Shown here: piece by piece, positions 47,150 through 55,870 of the stretch
How positions within the stretch are numbered: position 1 is the first letter of the stretch
Layout of the letters: every line of letters begins with the position of its first letter
From: Mycobacteroides chelonae
Lineage (GTDB): Bacteria; Actinomycetota; Actinomycetes; Mycobacteriales; Mycobacteriaceae
DNA: 64,000 bases
Reading direction: 5' to 3'
Assembly (NCBI RefSeq): GCF_016767715.1
Contig: NZ_CP050145.1
Coordinates: forward strand, 1,674,001-1,738,000
Translations under genes and position numbers: made by a program
Notes under the pieces: model-generated
What the model saw: only the letters and a program-made list of their open reading frames with translations
Databases searched by the model: none
Told to the model about the DNA's origin: nothing

Positions 47150-49120
47150 ATGGTGTCGTCTCTTGATCCCGAGCTGTCGCTAGAAGGACTGCTTTCCAGT
47201 CAGTCTCCTGTTCAGCGGCGCGGCCCGTTTCCGCCCATCGCCGACTACGCATTTCTCTCGGATTGGGAGAACACCTGCCTGATCGCCGCCAACGGATCGG
47301 TGGAGTGGATGTGCGTTCCGCGGCCGGATTCGCCGAGCATCTTCGGGGCGATCCTTGATCGTGGGGCGGGGCATTTCCGGATCGCGCCATACGGGCACAA
47401 CGTGCCGGCCTCGCGCCGCTACCTGCCGGGCAGCCTGATGGTGGAAACCACGTGGCAGACCAAGACCGGATGGCTGACCGTCCGCGACGCGTTGGTGCTG
47501 GGGCCCTGGCACGACGTCGATTCCCGGTCGAAAACCCATAAGCGCACCCCGACGGATTGGGATGCCGAGCACATCTTGCTACGCACCGTGCGCTGTGTGA
47601 GCGGGACGGTCGAAGTGCTCATGAACTGCGAGCCCGCGTTCGACTATCACCGTGAGGGTGCCTCCTGGGAGTACTCCGGCGACGGCTACGGCGAGGCGAC
47701 CTGCCGGGCCACCAAGAACCCCGACGCCAATCCGACGCTGAAGCTGACCACGAATCTTCGGCTGGGGCTGGAGGGCCGGGAAGCGCGTGCCCGCACCCGG
47801 CTCACCGAGGGCGACAACGTGTTCGTCGCGTTGAGTTGGTCCAAACATCCTGTGCCGCAGACATATGCGGAGGCCGCCGACAAAATGTGGAAGACCGCCG
47901 AGGCCTGGCGGCAATGGATCAACATCGGTGAATTTCCCGACCATCCGTGGCGCTCGTACCTGCAGAGCAGCGCGCTGGTCCTCAAGGGCCTGGCGTACTC
48001 GCCGACCGGCGCGCTGCTGGCAGCCTCGACCACATCGCTACCGGAAACCCCTGGGGGAGTGCGTAACTGGGACTATCGCTATTCGTGGGTGAGAGATTCC
48101 ACCTTCGCGCTGTGGGGTCTCTACACGCTGGGTCTGGACCGTGAGGCCGACGACTTCTTCTCATTCATCGCCGATGCTTCGGGTGCGAACAATGGCGAGA
48201 AACATCCGCTGCAGGTCATGTACGGCGTGGGTGGCGAACGCACCCTGACCGAGGGGGAGCTGCCCCACCTGTCCGGGTACGACGGGGCACGGCCGGTGCG
48301 CATTGGTAACGGTGCCTTTGATCAGATCCAGCACGACATCTGGGGCACCATGCTCGATTCGGTGTACGTGCACGCCAGGTCGCGGGAGCAGATTCCTGCG
48401 ACGCTGTGGCCGATCCTGAAGAACCAGGCCGAAGAGGCGGCACGGCATTGGCGTGAGCCCGACCGTGGCATCTGGGAAGTACGCGGGGAGCCACAGCATT
48501 TCACCTCGTCCAAGATCATGTGTTGGGTCGCTATGGACCGCGGCGCGAAACTTGCCGAAATGCATGGTGAGAAGAGTTATGCCCAGCAGTGGCGTGCTGT
48601 CGCCGACGAGATCAAGGACGACATCCTGGAGAATGGCGTCGATGAACGCGGGGTGTTGGTACAGCGTTACGGCTCAACGGCTTTGGATGCCTCGCTGCTG
48701 CTCGCGGTGCTGAACCGTTTCCTGCCGTCCGACGATCCGCGGATTCGGGCGACGGTGCTGGCGATCGCCGATGAGCTGACCCATGACGGCCTGGTGCTGC
48801 GTTACCGGGTGGAGGAGACCGACGACGGACTCTCGGGTGAGGAAGGAACCTTCACCATCTGTTCGTTCTGGCTGGTGTCGGCGTTGGTGGAGATCGGTGA
48901 GGTACGCCGGGCTCGCCACCTGTGCGAGCGACTGCTGTCCTTCGCCAGCCCGCTGCAGCTCTACGCCGAGGAGATCGACCCGCGTACCGGTCGGCATCTG
49001 GGCAACTTCCCGCAGGCCTTCACCCACCTGGCGTTGATCAACGCGGTCGTGCACGTCATCCGGGCCGAGGAGGAAGCGGACATGAGCGGCACCTTCCAGC
49101 CTGCGAACGCGCCCACGTGA
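47150..49120 (+). CDS. Glycoside hydrolase family 15, trehalase-type
   Basis: A 656-aa enzyme corresponding to Rv2402, whose mycobacterial family includes the trehalase that splits trehalose to two glucoses. The N-terminal beta-sandwich (IADYAFLSDWENTCLIAANG) leads to the (alpha/alpha)6 barrel with RNWDYRYSWVRDSTFALWGL, WEVRGEPQHFTSSK and the catalytic-acid region EEGTFTICSFWL. No signal peptide, so it is cytosolic. The following lipoprotein gene overlaps by 4 bases (GTGA). Confidence 0.88.
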   Translation: MVSSLDPELSLEGLLSSQSPVQRRGPFPPIADYAFLSDWENTCLIAANGSVEWMCVPRPDSPSIFGAILDRGAGHFRIAPYGHNVPASRRYLPGSLMVETTWQTKTGWLTVRDALVLGPWHDVDSRSKTHKRTPTDWDAEHILLRTVRCVSGTVEVLMNCEPAFDYHREGASWEYSGDGYGEATCRATKNPDANPTLKLTTNLRLGLEGREARARTRLTEGDNVFVALSWSKHPVPQTYAEAADKMWKTAEAWRQWINIGEFPDHPWRSYLQSSALVLKGLAYSPTGALLAASTTSLPETPGGVRNWDYRYSWVRDSTFALWGLYTLGLDREADDFFSFIADASGANNGEKHPLQVMYGVGGERTLTEGELPHLSGYDGARPVRIGNGAFDQIQHDIWGTMLDSVYVHARSREQIPATLWPILKNQAEEAARHWREPDRGIWEVRGEPQHFTSSKIMCWVAMDRGAKLAEMHGEKSYAQQWRAVADEIKDDILENGVDERGVLVQRYGSTALDASLLLAVLNRFLPSDDPRIRATVLAIADELTHDGLVLRYRVEETDDGLSGEEGTFTICSFWLVSALVEIGEVRRARHLCERLLSFASPLQLYAEEIDPRTGRHLGNFPQAFTHLALINAVVHVIRAEEEADMSGTFQPANAPT

Positions 49121-49881
49121 GCATCCGGGGCGCCGCCGCGGTCGCTGTGGTGATGTGCGTGGTCGCGTCCGGATGCGGACGCGCCGCCGATACGGATGCG
49201 CAGGCTCCCACCACAACCGAGCCTTCCTCGGGGACAACGTCATCGGCGACTCCGGCGAGCCCCGCCCCGGCCTTTGGATACACGCCGGTGTTGGAGCCGG
49301 TCAAGGGTGCCGAGGGGATGGTGACCTATGACGTGCCACTGCCGCAGCTCTCCGGCGGAGTACCCGCCGTCCGCGATCGATTCAACGACGGGATGCGCAG
49401 CGCGCTGCGCGACGTGATCGACACGTTGTCCGGTCCCGCCAAGAGCCAGCAGGTATCGATCAGCGAGGGCGATATCGGTCCTGAGCGGGAGAGCACTCGT
49501 GTCGCGATGATCGGACCGCACGTGGTGGCGGGCATCCAGGTGTATCTCTGGTACGCGGGCGGTGCACATCCGAATCAGTCGGTCTCGACGTTCGTCGTCA
49601 ACAGCGATACCGCGCAACCGATTACCTATGACGATCTGTTCCCCAACCAATATGCCGCCCTGGAACGGCTGCGGCAGGTGCTACCCGATCTGGACCCGAC
49701 CGCGCGGGTGCGCCAGGAGACCGTCAACGGGCGGCTCGAACAATGGATACCCGTGCCGGCCGGGTTGCGGTTCTACGTTCCGGTGTCACATGCTGCCGGT
49801 GATTTCGTTCCGATTACCGTGCCGTGGGAAAAGATTCGTGATCAGGTGGCGCCTGAAATCATTCCGGTGCTGAGCCAGTAA
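49117..49881 (+). CDS. DUF3298/RsiV-like lipoprotein, paralogue 1
   Basis: A 254-aa lipoprotein (VVASGC lipobox, Cys20), then a Thr/Ser/Pro linker and a domain with YDVPLPQLSGG, DRFNDGMRSALRD and STFVVNSDTAQPITYDDLF. The domain resembles the DUF3298/RsiV type found in lysozyme-sensing or secreted mycobacterial proteins. The C terminus FVPITVPWEKIRDQVAP is shared with the next gene. Function unknown. GTG 49117 overlaps the GH15 stop. Confidence 0.78.
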   Translation: MSIRGAAAVAVVMCVVASGCGRAADTDAQAPTTTEPSSGTTSSATPASPAPAFGYTPVLEPVKGAEGMVTYDVPLPQLSGGVPAVRDRFNDGMRSALRDVIDTLSGPAKSQQVSISEGDIGPERESTRVAMIGPHVVAGIQVYLWYAGGAHPNQSVSTFVVNSDTAQPITYDDLFPNQYAALERLRQVLPDLDPTARVRQETVNGRLEQWIPVPAGLRFYVPVSHAAGDFVPITVPWEKIRDQVAPEIIPVLSQ

Positions 49882-49896
49882 CAAGGGGGGCGGCTT

Positions 49897-50682
49897 GTGA
49901 GATGTGGTCTTGCGTTGATGCTGGTGGTGACCTGCGGCGTGGCTGCCGGTTGCCTCAAACCACCCGACCAACCCACGCAGACGCCCGAGGCTCCGCCGTC
50001 CACCACGACCCCATCCACACCGGTTGTGTCCGTTACCCCGGCGCAAGCACCGCCGACCGCGAAGCCTGCCTTCGGTTTTGGTCCCACGCTGCAGCAGGAG
50101 AGCGGAAAGCAAGGCAAGGTCGACTACAACGTCAAACTGCCTCAGGTCACCGGCGATAAGGCCGGTGCCCGAGACCGATTCAACGACGGCATGCGCGTGG
50201 CGCTGAAAGACGTCGTGCGCAGCCTGGACGATCCGAAGGCGGCGAAGCCCGCGACGGTGGGTGACGGGCAGCTGCAGGCGGGGGAATCGAGTCGGGTCGT
50301 GTTCATCGGTCCGCATGTGTTGTCGGGAGTCGCCGTGTTCCTTTCGAACAGCGGCGGCCCGTACCCCAGCAACAGGGTCGCGACCATCACGATCAACACC
50401 GATACGGCGCAGCCGATCATGTTCGGCGATGTGTTCGCGGACCAGGGGGCGGCACGGGAGCAGTTACGGAAGTTGGTTCAGGAGCTTGGGCCGCCCGATC
50501 GGATCAAGGCGGCCGGGGATATGAAGTCTGAGCAGTTTTTGCATTGGCTTCCCGTACCTACCGGTCTGACTTTCTATGTCTCCGTTCCCCACGTCGCCGG
50601 AGATTATGTGCCGGTTACCGTGCCGTGGGCGAAGATTCGCGATCGGGTGGCTCCCGGGATGCAGACGATTCTTAGCCAGTAG
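49897..50682 (+). CDS. DUF3298/RsiV-like lipoprotein, paralogue 2
   Basis: A 261-aa tandem paralogue of the preceding gene: lipobox GVAAGC (Cys19), Pro/Thr-rich linker, then DRFNDGMRVALKD, TITINTDTAQPIMFGDVF and YVPVTVPWAKIRDRVAPG, each matching its neighbour. GTG 49897 follows aaggggggcgg. Its end overlaps the end of the convergent locus B flavoprotein by 11 bases. Confidence 0.78.
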   Translation: MRCGLALMLVVTCGVAAGCLKPPDQPTQTPEAPPSTTTPSTPVVSVTPAQAPPTAKPAFGFGPTLQQESGKQGKVDYNVKLPQVTGDKAGARDRFNDGMRVALKDVVRSLDDPKAAKPATVGDGQLQAGESSRVVFIGPHVLSGVAVFLSNSGGPYPSNRVATITINTDTAQPIMFGDVFADQGAAREQLRKLVQELGPPDRIKAAGDMKSEQFLHWLPVPTGLTFYVSVPHVAGDYVPVTVPWAKIRDRVAPGMQTILSQ

Positions 50683-51925
50683 GCGGACGCCGCGCGAAAT
50701 CCGGTGCGTGTTCGGGCAGCGGCCCGATCGCCACCCCGTAGGCGGGAACTGCCTGTAGCCATGGATATTTGGTGGCAACGGACAACACCGATGCCACTCT
50801 GCTGCTGGGAGTGACGGTGGTGTTCGACCCCACTGCCGAGAACACTCGCCGGTGAACGGCGCGCTGCACCCGCTGGATCAGTGCGGTGGGGGCCCACCGG
50901 CGCAGCTGTACCTTGCGAAGATCGGCGGTGGTCAGAGATCCGGTGCGCAGCGGCTCGGCAAGGATGCGGGCAGTCGCCACCGCATCGGCGATCGCGAGGT
51001 TGATACCGACCCCGCCGACGGGAGACATGGCGTGGGCGGCATCGCCGATGAACAGTAGGCCTTCGCGATACCACTTGCGAAGTCTGTTGAGCTGTACATC
51101 AAGCAGTTTCACGTCATCCCAGGTGGTGATGGCATCGGTGCGGTCAGCCAGCCACGGCACCATTTCGGCGATTCGGTCGCGCAACACCTGCACGTCGCCG
51201 CTGCGCATCTGCGAGTCGGTGCCCTTTCCGATCAGATACCCGCACTGGAAATAGTCGCCACGATCGAGCATCACCATGAATCGGTTGGTACCCACCCGGG
51301 CGCGTGGTCCCTGAGGGTCGTCGGGATGCTTGGGAAGGCGGAACCACCAGACGTCGATGGGCACACCGAACTGCCGCGGCCGCATGCCCGCGGCGGCGCG
51401 CAGTACCGACCCGCGACCGTCGCAGGCCACTGTCAGGTCCGCCTTGAGCTGCCCGGTTTCTCCTGTAGCGGTGCGATATTCGACGCCGGTGATGCGGTCG
51501 CCGGCGCGCAGGAGCCCGGTCACCTCGGTGCTGCGGAGCAAGGTGAAGGTGGGCTCGGTGGCCGCGGCACTGGCCAGCATCTCCAGGAAGTCCCATTGGG
51601 GTGCCATCGCGATGTGTTTGTGCGGTCCCGGAAGTCGGTTGAGATCGCCCAGGCGATATGTCTGCTCCCCGAGGTCGACGGTGACTTGCTCGACCAAGTT
51701 GTGGGGCATGGCCGCGAATTTCGGGCCGAGCCCCAGTTCATCCAGCAGATTTAGTGTGCTGGCGTGCACCGTGTCTCCACGGAAGTCGCGCAGGAAATCG
51801 GGATGCTTCTCGAGCACCGTGACGTCGACTCCGCCGCGTGCGAGCAGCAGCGCCAGCATCATTCCGGCCGGTCCGCCGCCGGCGATAGCGCAGGTGGTGC
51901 TTTGCGAGGGTTCAGGTTTGGTCAC
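50672..51925 (-). CDS. Locus B: FAD-dependent monooxygenase
   Basis: A 417-aa flavoprotein of the p-hydroxybenzoate hydroxylase group: AIAGGGPAGMMLALLLARGG (residues 13-32), VACDGRGSVLRAAAG near 168, and FIGDAAHAMSPVGGVGINLA near 292. GTG 51925 lies 14 bases inside the preceding gene, so the flavoprotein is translationally linked to the membrane/beta-domain genes of locus B. The substrate is unknown; cotranscription suggests that it works on a compound related to that cluster, but it could be a passenger. Confidence 0.85.
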   Translation of the reverse strand: MTKPEPSQSTTCAIAGGGPAGMMLALLLARGGVDVTVLEKHPDFLRDFRGDTVHASTLNLLDELGLGPKFAAMPHNLVEQVTVDLGEQTYRLGDLNRLPGPHKHIAMAPQWDFLEMLASAAATEPTFTLLRSTEVTGLLRAGDRITGVEYRTATGETGQLKADLTVACDGRGSVLRAAAGMRPRQFGVPIDVWWFRLPKHPDDPQGPRARVGTNRFMVMLDRGDYFQCGYLIGKGTDSQMRSGDVQVLRDRIAEMVPWLADRTDAITTWDDVKLLDVQLNRLRKWYREGLLFIGDAAHAMSPVGGVGINLAIADAVATARILAEPLRTGSLTTADLRKVQLRRWAPTALIQRVQRAVHRRVFSAVGSNTTVTPSSRVASVLSVATKYPWLQAVPAYGVAIGPLPEHAPDFARRPPTG

Positions 51926-52433
51926 GAGTTCTCCTCCACGCCACGATCAAAACTGCTGCCAACGCGAACACCGGTATCAACGAGACGATCCAACTCAGGG
52001 CCAGCGGTGGTCCCGGTTGGGGCAGCACCTCCAGATCAAGGATGCCCTGCCCGGGCCCCTGTGGTCCGGTGATATCGAAGATGAACTGGTGACGGCCTTC
52101 TTCCTGCAGTGCCCGGACATCCAGCCCCCAGACCTCCCGCTTGCGCGGATGGCGTGCCAGCCGTTCGGCATGCCCTTGCTTCCCGTCGGGCGACACAATG
52201 GTGAGCGTGCCCGATTTATCGGCGATCCCGCCGGCGGGGATGAACGTGAAGTCCAGTGATTGCATGGCGCGCAGCGGCCAGGTCGAGAACCCGACGGTCA
52301 GGGGATAGGGGCCGACGGTGACCTGTTCGGTGTGCACCACATTTACGGGTGCGTAGGCGTTGGCAGGGACGCTAAGGCCCAGGGACAGGCCGATGACTGT
52401 GATGAGTGACAACAGGATTCGAATGTGTCTCAC
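51912..52433 (-). CDS. Locus B: exported beta-domain protein with C-terminal TM
   Basis: A 173-aa protein: signal peptide to about residue 26 (VPANA|YAP), a beta-rich extracytoplasmic domain (NVVHTEQVTVGPYPLTVGF; FTFIPAGGIADKSGTLTIVS), and a TM helix near 144-165 with a basic tail (WRRTR). His34 lies close to the mature N terminus. Topology resembles YcnI/CopC-like copper-handling proteins but I recognise no confirmed family. GTG 52433 overlaps the upstream membrane-protein stop (GTGA). Confidence 0.72.
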   Translation of the reverse strand: MRHIRILLSLITVIGLSLGLSVPANAYAPVNVVHTEQVTVGPYPLTVGFSTWPLRAMQSLDFTFIPAGGIADKSGTLTIVSPDGKQGHAERLARHPRKREVWGLDVRALQEEGRHQFIFDITGPQGPGQGILDLEVLPQPGPPLALSWIVSLIPVFALAAVLIVAWRRTRDQT

Positions 52434-53587
52434 GCGGCTACCCCCGCAGTCTCGGCATCGCTTCCGGGCACCCGCAACATCAGTGCGATGCGCTGCGCCA
52501 GAAATCCGGCGAGTGCGCCCAACACCAGTCCCGCCACGCCGACGGTGACGTAGTTGCTCGCGGTTTCGGTGCCCTGCCGATACAGCATTGCGCCCTGCAG
52601 CAGATAGCCCATGCCCGCCACCGAACCCAGGATCGCGCCGATGACGGTGGTCGGCCACCGCTGCCATTTCCGGTCCCCGGCCAGGTGCAGCATCCCTGCG
52701 GCGAGTACTGCGAAGATCGCGAGGAACATGGGCATCATTCCCGGGATTGTGGGTGGCCCGCCCCAGAGATCGTCGCGCAACGGCAACCCGACTGCCGCGG
52801 CGTATTCGTGTGCGGCCCAGGGAGAAAACCACCAGAAGATGGCTTGAATGGCACCCATGATCACCGCGACCCCGAGCGGCGCCAGCGTCGAGCGTACGAC
52901 GCCCGCGATGAGCAGCAGCACGAGCGGAACGATGAACGCCGAGCCCAGCGAAATCGGGTTGAAATCGAACTTGAAGAGGAACAGCGCCGTGAACGGAATG
53001 GCAGTCATCGCCGCCACCAGTGAGGCTTGGGCCATCAAACCCACCACACCCCAACGGAATCGGCGTGCCGCCGCAAAGGTCACGATACTGCCGAGGTCGG
53101 TGACGGTTCCGGACACGAACAATGCGAAATGTGGGGGAGAGGCCAGGACGGCGTCGAACCCGTAGACCGTATGCCACCACAGATCCAACAGCCCGTACAT
53201 GAGAAACGAGGCCGCGCCACAGCCGGAGAGCAGGAAGCCCAGGGGAGCGGTGAATCTGCCCCCGAACACCCGGATCGGTACGCCGCCCACCCAGCGGGGT
53301 ACTTCCTCACCCGCGCGCTGTGCGGCCGTGACCATCAAAACCATGACGAGGCTGGTGATTCCGCCGATCGCGCTACCCGAGTACAGGAACAGATGTGGCA
53401 GCGTGAAGAACGTATCGGGACCCACATCGTCGTGCCATTCGACATCCCAGGTGGTCCCCACCGCGCCTACCACGCTGCCCAGCAGCACGCCGTAGGCACC
53501 CAATGGCGCGTACTTCTCGATGACGGCGTGGGTGATCCGCGGCGTCTGTTCGGCGTCGGTGCCTGCGGTGCTCGTCTCGGCGTTCAT
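52430..53587 (-). CDS. Locus B: polytopic membrane protein with PmoC-like D-x3-H-x12-H
   Basis: A 385-aa membrane protein with about nine hydrophobic helices. The first motif is TTWD48VEWH52 with His65 (LPH); the second is D135LWWH139 with Asp145 and His153 (SPPH). Spacings D-4-H-13-H and D-4-H-14-H equal those recalled for the Cu_C and Cu_D sites of PmoC in particulate methane monooxygenase (second site Asn in PmoC, Asp here). The protein is related to the 617-aa locus A protein. ATG 53587 has ggagg 5 bases upstream; GTG 53599 would add four residues. The upstream gene stops one base before this ATG. Confidence 0.75.
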   Translation of the reverse strand: MNAETSTAGTDAEQTPRITHAVIEKYAPLGAYGVLLGSVVGAVGTTWDVEWHDDVGPDTFFTLPHLFLYSGSAIGGITSLVMVLMVTAAQRAGEEVPRWVGGVPIRVFGGRFTAPLGFLLSGCGAASFLMYGLLDLWWHTVYGFDAVLASPPHFALFVSGTVTDLGSIVTFAAARRFRWGVVGLMAQASLVAAMTAIPFTALFLFKFDFNPISLGSAFIVPLVLLLIAGVVRSTLAPLGVAVIMGAIQAIFWWFSPWAAHEYAAAVGLPLRDDLWGGPPTIPGMMPMFLAIFAVLAAGMLHLAGDRKWQRWPTTVIGAILGSVAGMGYLLQGAMLYRQGTETASNYVTVGVAGLVLGALAGFLAQRIALMLRVPGSDAETAGVAA

Positions 53588-53588
53588 G

Positions 53589-54002
53589 TCAACCTCCACT
53601 CACCCATAGTGGCATCGTCGTGCGTTCATCGGGATCGCCGGAGGGTGGCGTGACGGTCACGATGATGTCCCAGGGTCCCGCCATCGACAGCATCACCTGG
53701 TCGAACTTCGTGCGGCCCGATATCACCTCGCGCAGCGGCGGCATGGCGTGGCCCATCAGTGGTATCGCCAATTCAACTGATACCGATTGAGATTCGGGGT
53801 AACCGTCATCCTCTCTTTTGGTGATGGCGACTTCCAGAGCGGTCATCCCGACGCGGGGGTTATCCACCGTCACGGCGACGACATAGTGCTCGGTACCCGA
53901 GTGCAGCGTGACGGTCTCGGGGGCGCTGGGCCAGGCAATCCACGCCAGCCCCAGCACGGCGGCAACGATCAGCGCGAGCCCTGCCCACACCTGACGGGTC
54001 AT
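53589..54002 (-). CDS. Locus B: FixH/YtkA-like membrane-anchored protein
   Basis: A 137-aa protein with one N-terminal TM (about residues 5-25) and an extracytoplasmic beta domain: SVSVELAIPLMGHAMPPL (residues 73-90) contains a Met-x-His-x-Met group (Met83/His85/Met87), and MLSMAGPWDIIVTVTPP is the usual FixH/YtkA ending. Such domains often accompany copper proteins. ATG 54002 overlaps the upstream stop by 4 bases. The locus A membrane protein carries a similar domain fused at its C terminus. Confidence 0.75.
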   Translation of the reverse strand: MTRQVWAGLALIVAAVLGLAWIAWPSAPETVTLHSGTEHYVVAVTVDNPRVGMTALEVAITKREDDGYPESQSVSVELAIPLMGHAMPPLREVISGRTKFDQVMLSMAGPWDIIVTVTPPSGDPDERTTMPLWVSGG

Positions 54003-55549
54003 GAGATGTCCAGTCGTACCGGGATCGTCAGCACCCGGTAGTCGCGCTGTGCCTGAATCCAGGCGAGGTACCGACCCGGCTTGGGAAACGTAAAGGTGAA
54101 CGGCACGTCCGGGCCGAAGGCGGCCACTGTCTCGTCGGGTGGACTGTCACCGTTGAGCGGTGGTGCCCCCACCATGGGTGGCATCGCATCATCTTGCGTG
54201 GGCACATGACCGGTGCTGTGGTCCATGCCGGGCATGTCGGTACCGCCATGCCCGCCCATGGAATGAGCGTGGGCCCATACCGCCGAATCCTGCACCGCTG
54301 TACCGAGTTCACCGGCGGGGACATCGCGCGGGATGGGGCCGGCGATCACCAGATGGCCGAGCATGCCCAGCCACGGTTGCAGAACGGGATCGGCCCCGAT
54401 GGTCACCGAGAGCGTTGTCGGCCGTCCCGCACGCAGTCCGACGGCGCTCACGTGCACATGCTGCCCGTCGAGCATGCGCATACCGGGACCCTCGAATGGC
54501 GCCGGAGCCGTGGGTTTTCCGCCACGTGACGTCAGTCCACCCGGCAGGCGTACCGTCTGTACGCCACCCCCGCGCCGCACGAACTCTGCCGAGACCGCGT
54601 ACCTGCCGGCCACCTCGGGTGACAACTGCACCGAATAGCGTCCCGGTGCAACCCTTATCGGATGTAGGTGAGATAGCCGCCCATCCGGGGCCACCACCAG
54701 CAGATGGATCAACGCGCTGTCGTGGATGACAAGGTCATCGGCGGCCAGTCCAGTCGCGGTGTCGATCAGGGAGAAATCGATGTCCGTCGTGCGTCCCGAA
54801 TCCACGTCCGGCCGTTCGGCGATGAGCGTGGCCGAAGGCCGCGAATAGTCGGTGACCGCGGGGCGGTCAAGGCGGTAGGGGTTGGCGGCGTTGTCGACAG
54901 TGGGATCGCGTTGCGGGCCCGGCTCGGGCGGTGGCGGGGCGGACGTGGACAGCACCGCCGCAGTGATGGCGATCGCCAGGGCCGTCACGGTCGCGGTCAC
55001 GGGCACCGCGATCCATATCCCGCGGCGCACCCGGGTCGCGACCACCAGCGAGACCACCAGTAGCAGTCCGGTGGCCGCCAGCCCCAGATAGGCCACCCGC
55101 TCGGGTGGCGACATCGCCTGACCGACCAGGACCAACGGGATCCGGGCGGTGTGGACACCGTCACTGATGGTGAGGTCGGTGGGCCCTGGGCGGTCCACGT
55201 CGAGAGTCGCGCCGTACGGGCCGGGTTTCTCACCGAGCACGACCAGCGCCGTTGCGGTGGGCACACCCGGCGCGGGCTGGTATTCATCGGTGCTGGCGCC
55301 CGTGGGCACGAGCTGCACGCGCAGTGGACCGGCCGCGGTGCCCCGGTGAGCGATCAGATCGACACGTAGCGGGCCGGGAATGCTGGTCACCCGGCGGGCC
55401 ACCACGGTGAGCTCGCGGTCACCCAGGCTCTGTGCGACCTGCACGTCCGCGCCCGCGACGGCGGAGTCCGCCGCCGCGATGTGGGCCCCGCTGAACAGTG
55501 CGGAGAATGCGAGCACCAAGAACAGGCACTTCGCGCGCAAATGACTCAT
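53999..55549 (-). CDS. Locus B: exported beta/TM-hairpin/beta protein with HxH and His/Met-rich tract
   Basis: A 516-aa protein: signal peptide 1-27, beta-rich domain about 30-145, two TM helices (152-172, 178-200), then a second long beta region. That region has IHDSALIHLLVVAPDGRLSH followed by L-His-P (His276, 282, 294, 296), a motif of metal-associated HLHP domains. A His/Met-rich loop (residues 426-448: seven His, three Met) and a final beta domain (FTFPKPGRYLAWIQA) follow. The beta/TM-hairpin/beta layout is that of PmoB, though the HxH lies in the second domain. Start 55549 begins the signal peptide; ATG 55588 is an alternative. First gene of the locus B operon. Confidence 0.72.
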   Translation of the reverse strand: MSHLRAKCLFLVLAFSALFSGAHIAAADSAVAGADVQVAQSLGDRELTVVARRVTSIPGPLRVDLIAHRGTAAGPLRVQLVPTGASTDEYQPAPGVPTATALVVLGEKPGPYGATLDVDRPGPTDLTISDGVHTARIPLVLVGQAMSPPERVAYLGLAATGLLLVVSLVVATRVRRGIWIAVPVTATVTALAIAITAAVLSTSAPPPPEPGPQRDPTVDNAANPYRLDRPAVTDYSRPSATLIAERPDVDSGRTTDIDFSLIDTATGLAADDLVIHDSALIHLLVVAPDGRLSHLHPIRVAPGRYSVQLSPEVAGRYAVSAEFVRRGGGVQTVRLPGGLTSRGGKPTAPAPFEGPGMRMLDGQHVHVSAVGLRAGRPTTLSVTIGADPVLQPWLGMLGHLVIAGPIPRDVPAGELGTAVQDSAVWAHAHSMGGHGGTDMPGMDHSTGHVPTQDDAMPPMVGAPPLNGDSPPDETVAAFGPDVPFTFTFPKPGRYLAWIQAQRDYRVLTIPVRLDIS

Positions 55550-55609
55550 CGGTATCCAGTCTGCCCTGCGCCGAAAGGCCCGCGGCATGGTCCGCCTAAA
55601 CTGGCCCGC

Positions 55610-55870
55610 GTGAACAGCGACAGCGTGATCGGCCTCCTGAGTTGGTGGGACGGCGTGGAGCTGTGGCTCAGCGGACGCGGGTTCATCCTTCAAACAATCA
55701 TCGTGATGCCGGTTGTGCTGGTGCTGGCTTACGCGATGGCCGTGGCCGGTGACAAGGTCTTGTTTCTGCTGCTCAGCCTGTCGAATCGGCTCGGTCGGTG
55801 GTACCGGGCCGCGCGTCGCCACGCCGCGGAAAATCGGGTAGCCCCGGCCACCCAGGCGGACCTTTCATGA
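55610..55870 (+). CDS. 86-aa single-TM protein
   Basis: GTG 55610 starts a short protein with an amphipathic N terminus (LLSWWDGVELWLSGRGF), one long TM helix (about residues 27-57) and a basic tail (RYRAARRHAAENR-like region, RAARRHAAE). No known family. It is read divergently from locus B across about 60 bp, so the two could share regulation. The stop overlaps the next 28-aa gene. Confidence 0.6.
   Translation: MNSDSVIGLLSWWDGVELWLSGRGFILQTIIVMPVVLVLAYAMAVAGDKVLFLLLSLSNRLGRWYRAARRHAAENRVAPATQADLS

Noticed and set aside
52434..53180. N-terminal extension of the exported locus B protein
   Set aside because: It is the out-of-phase reading of the PmoC-like gene; a signal peptide begins exactly at GTG 52433.
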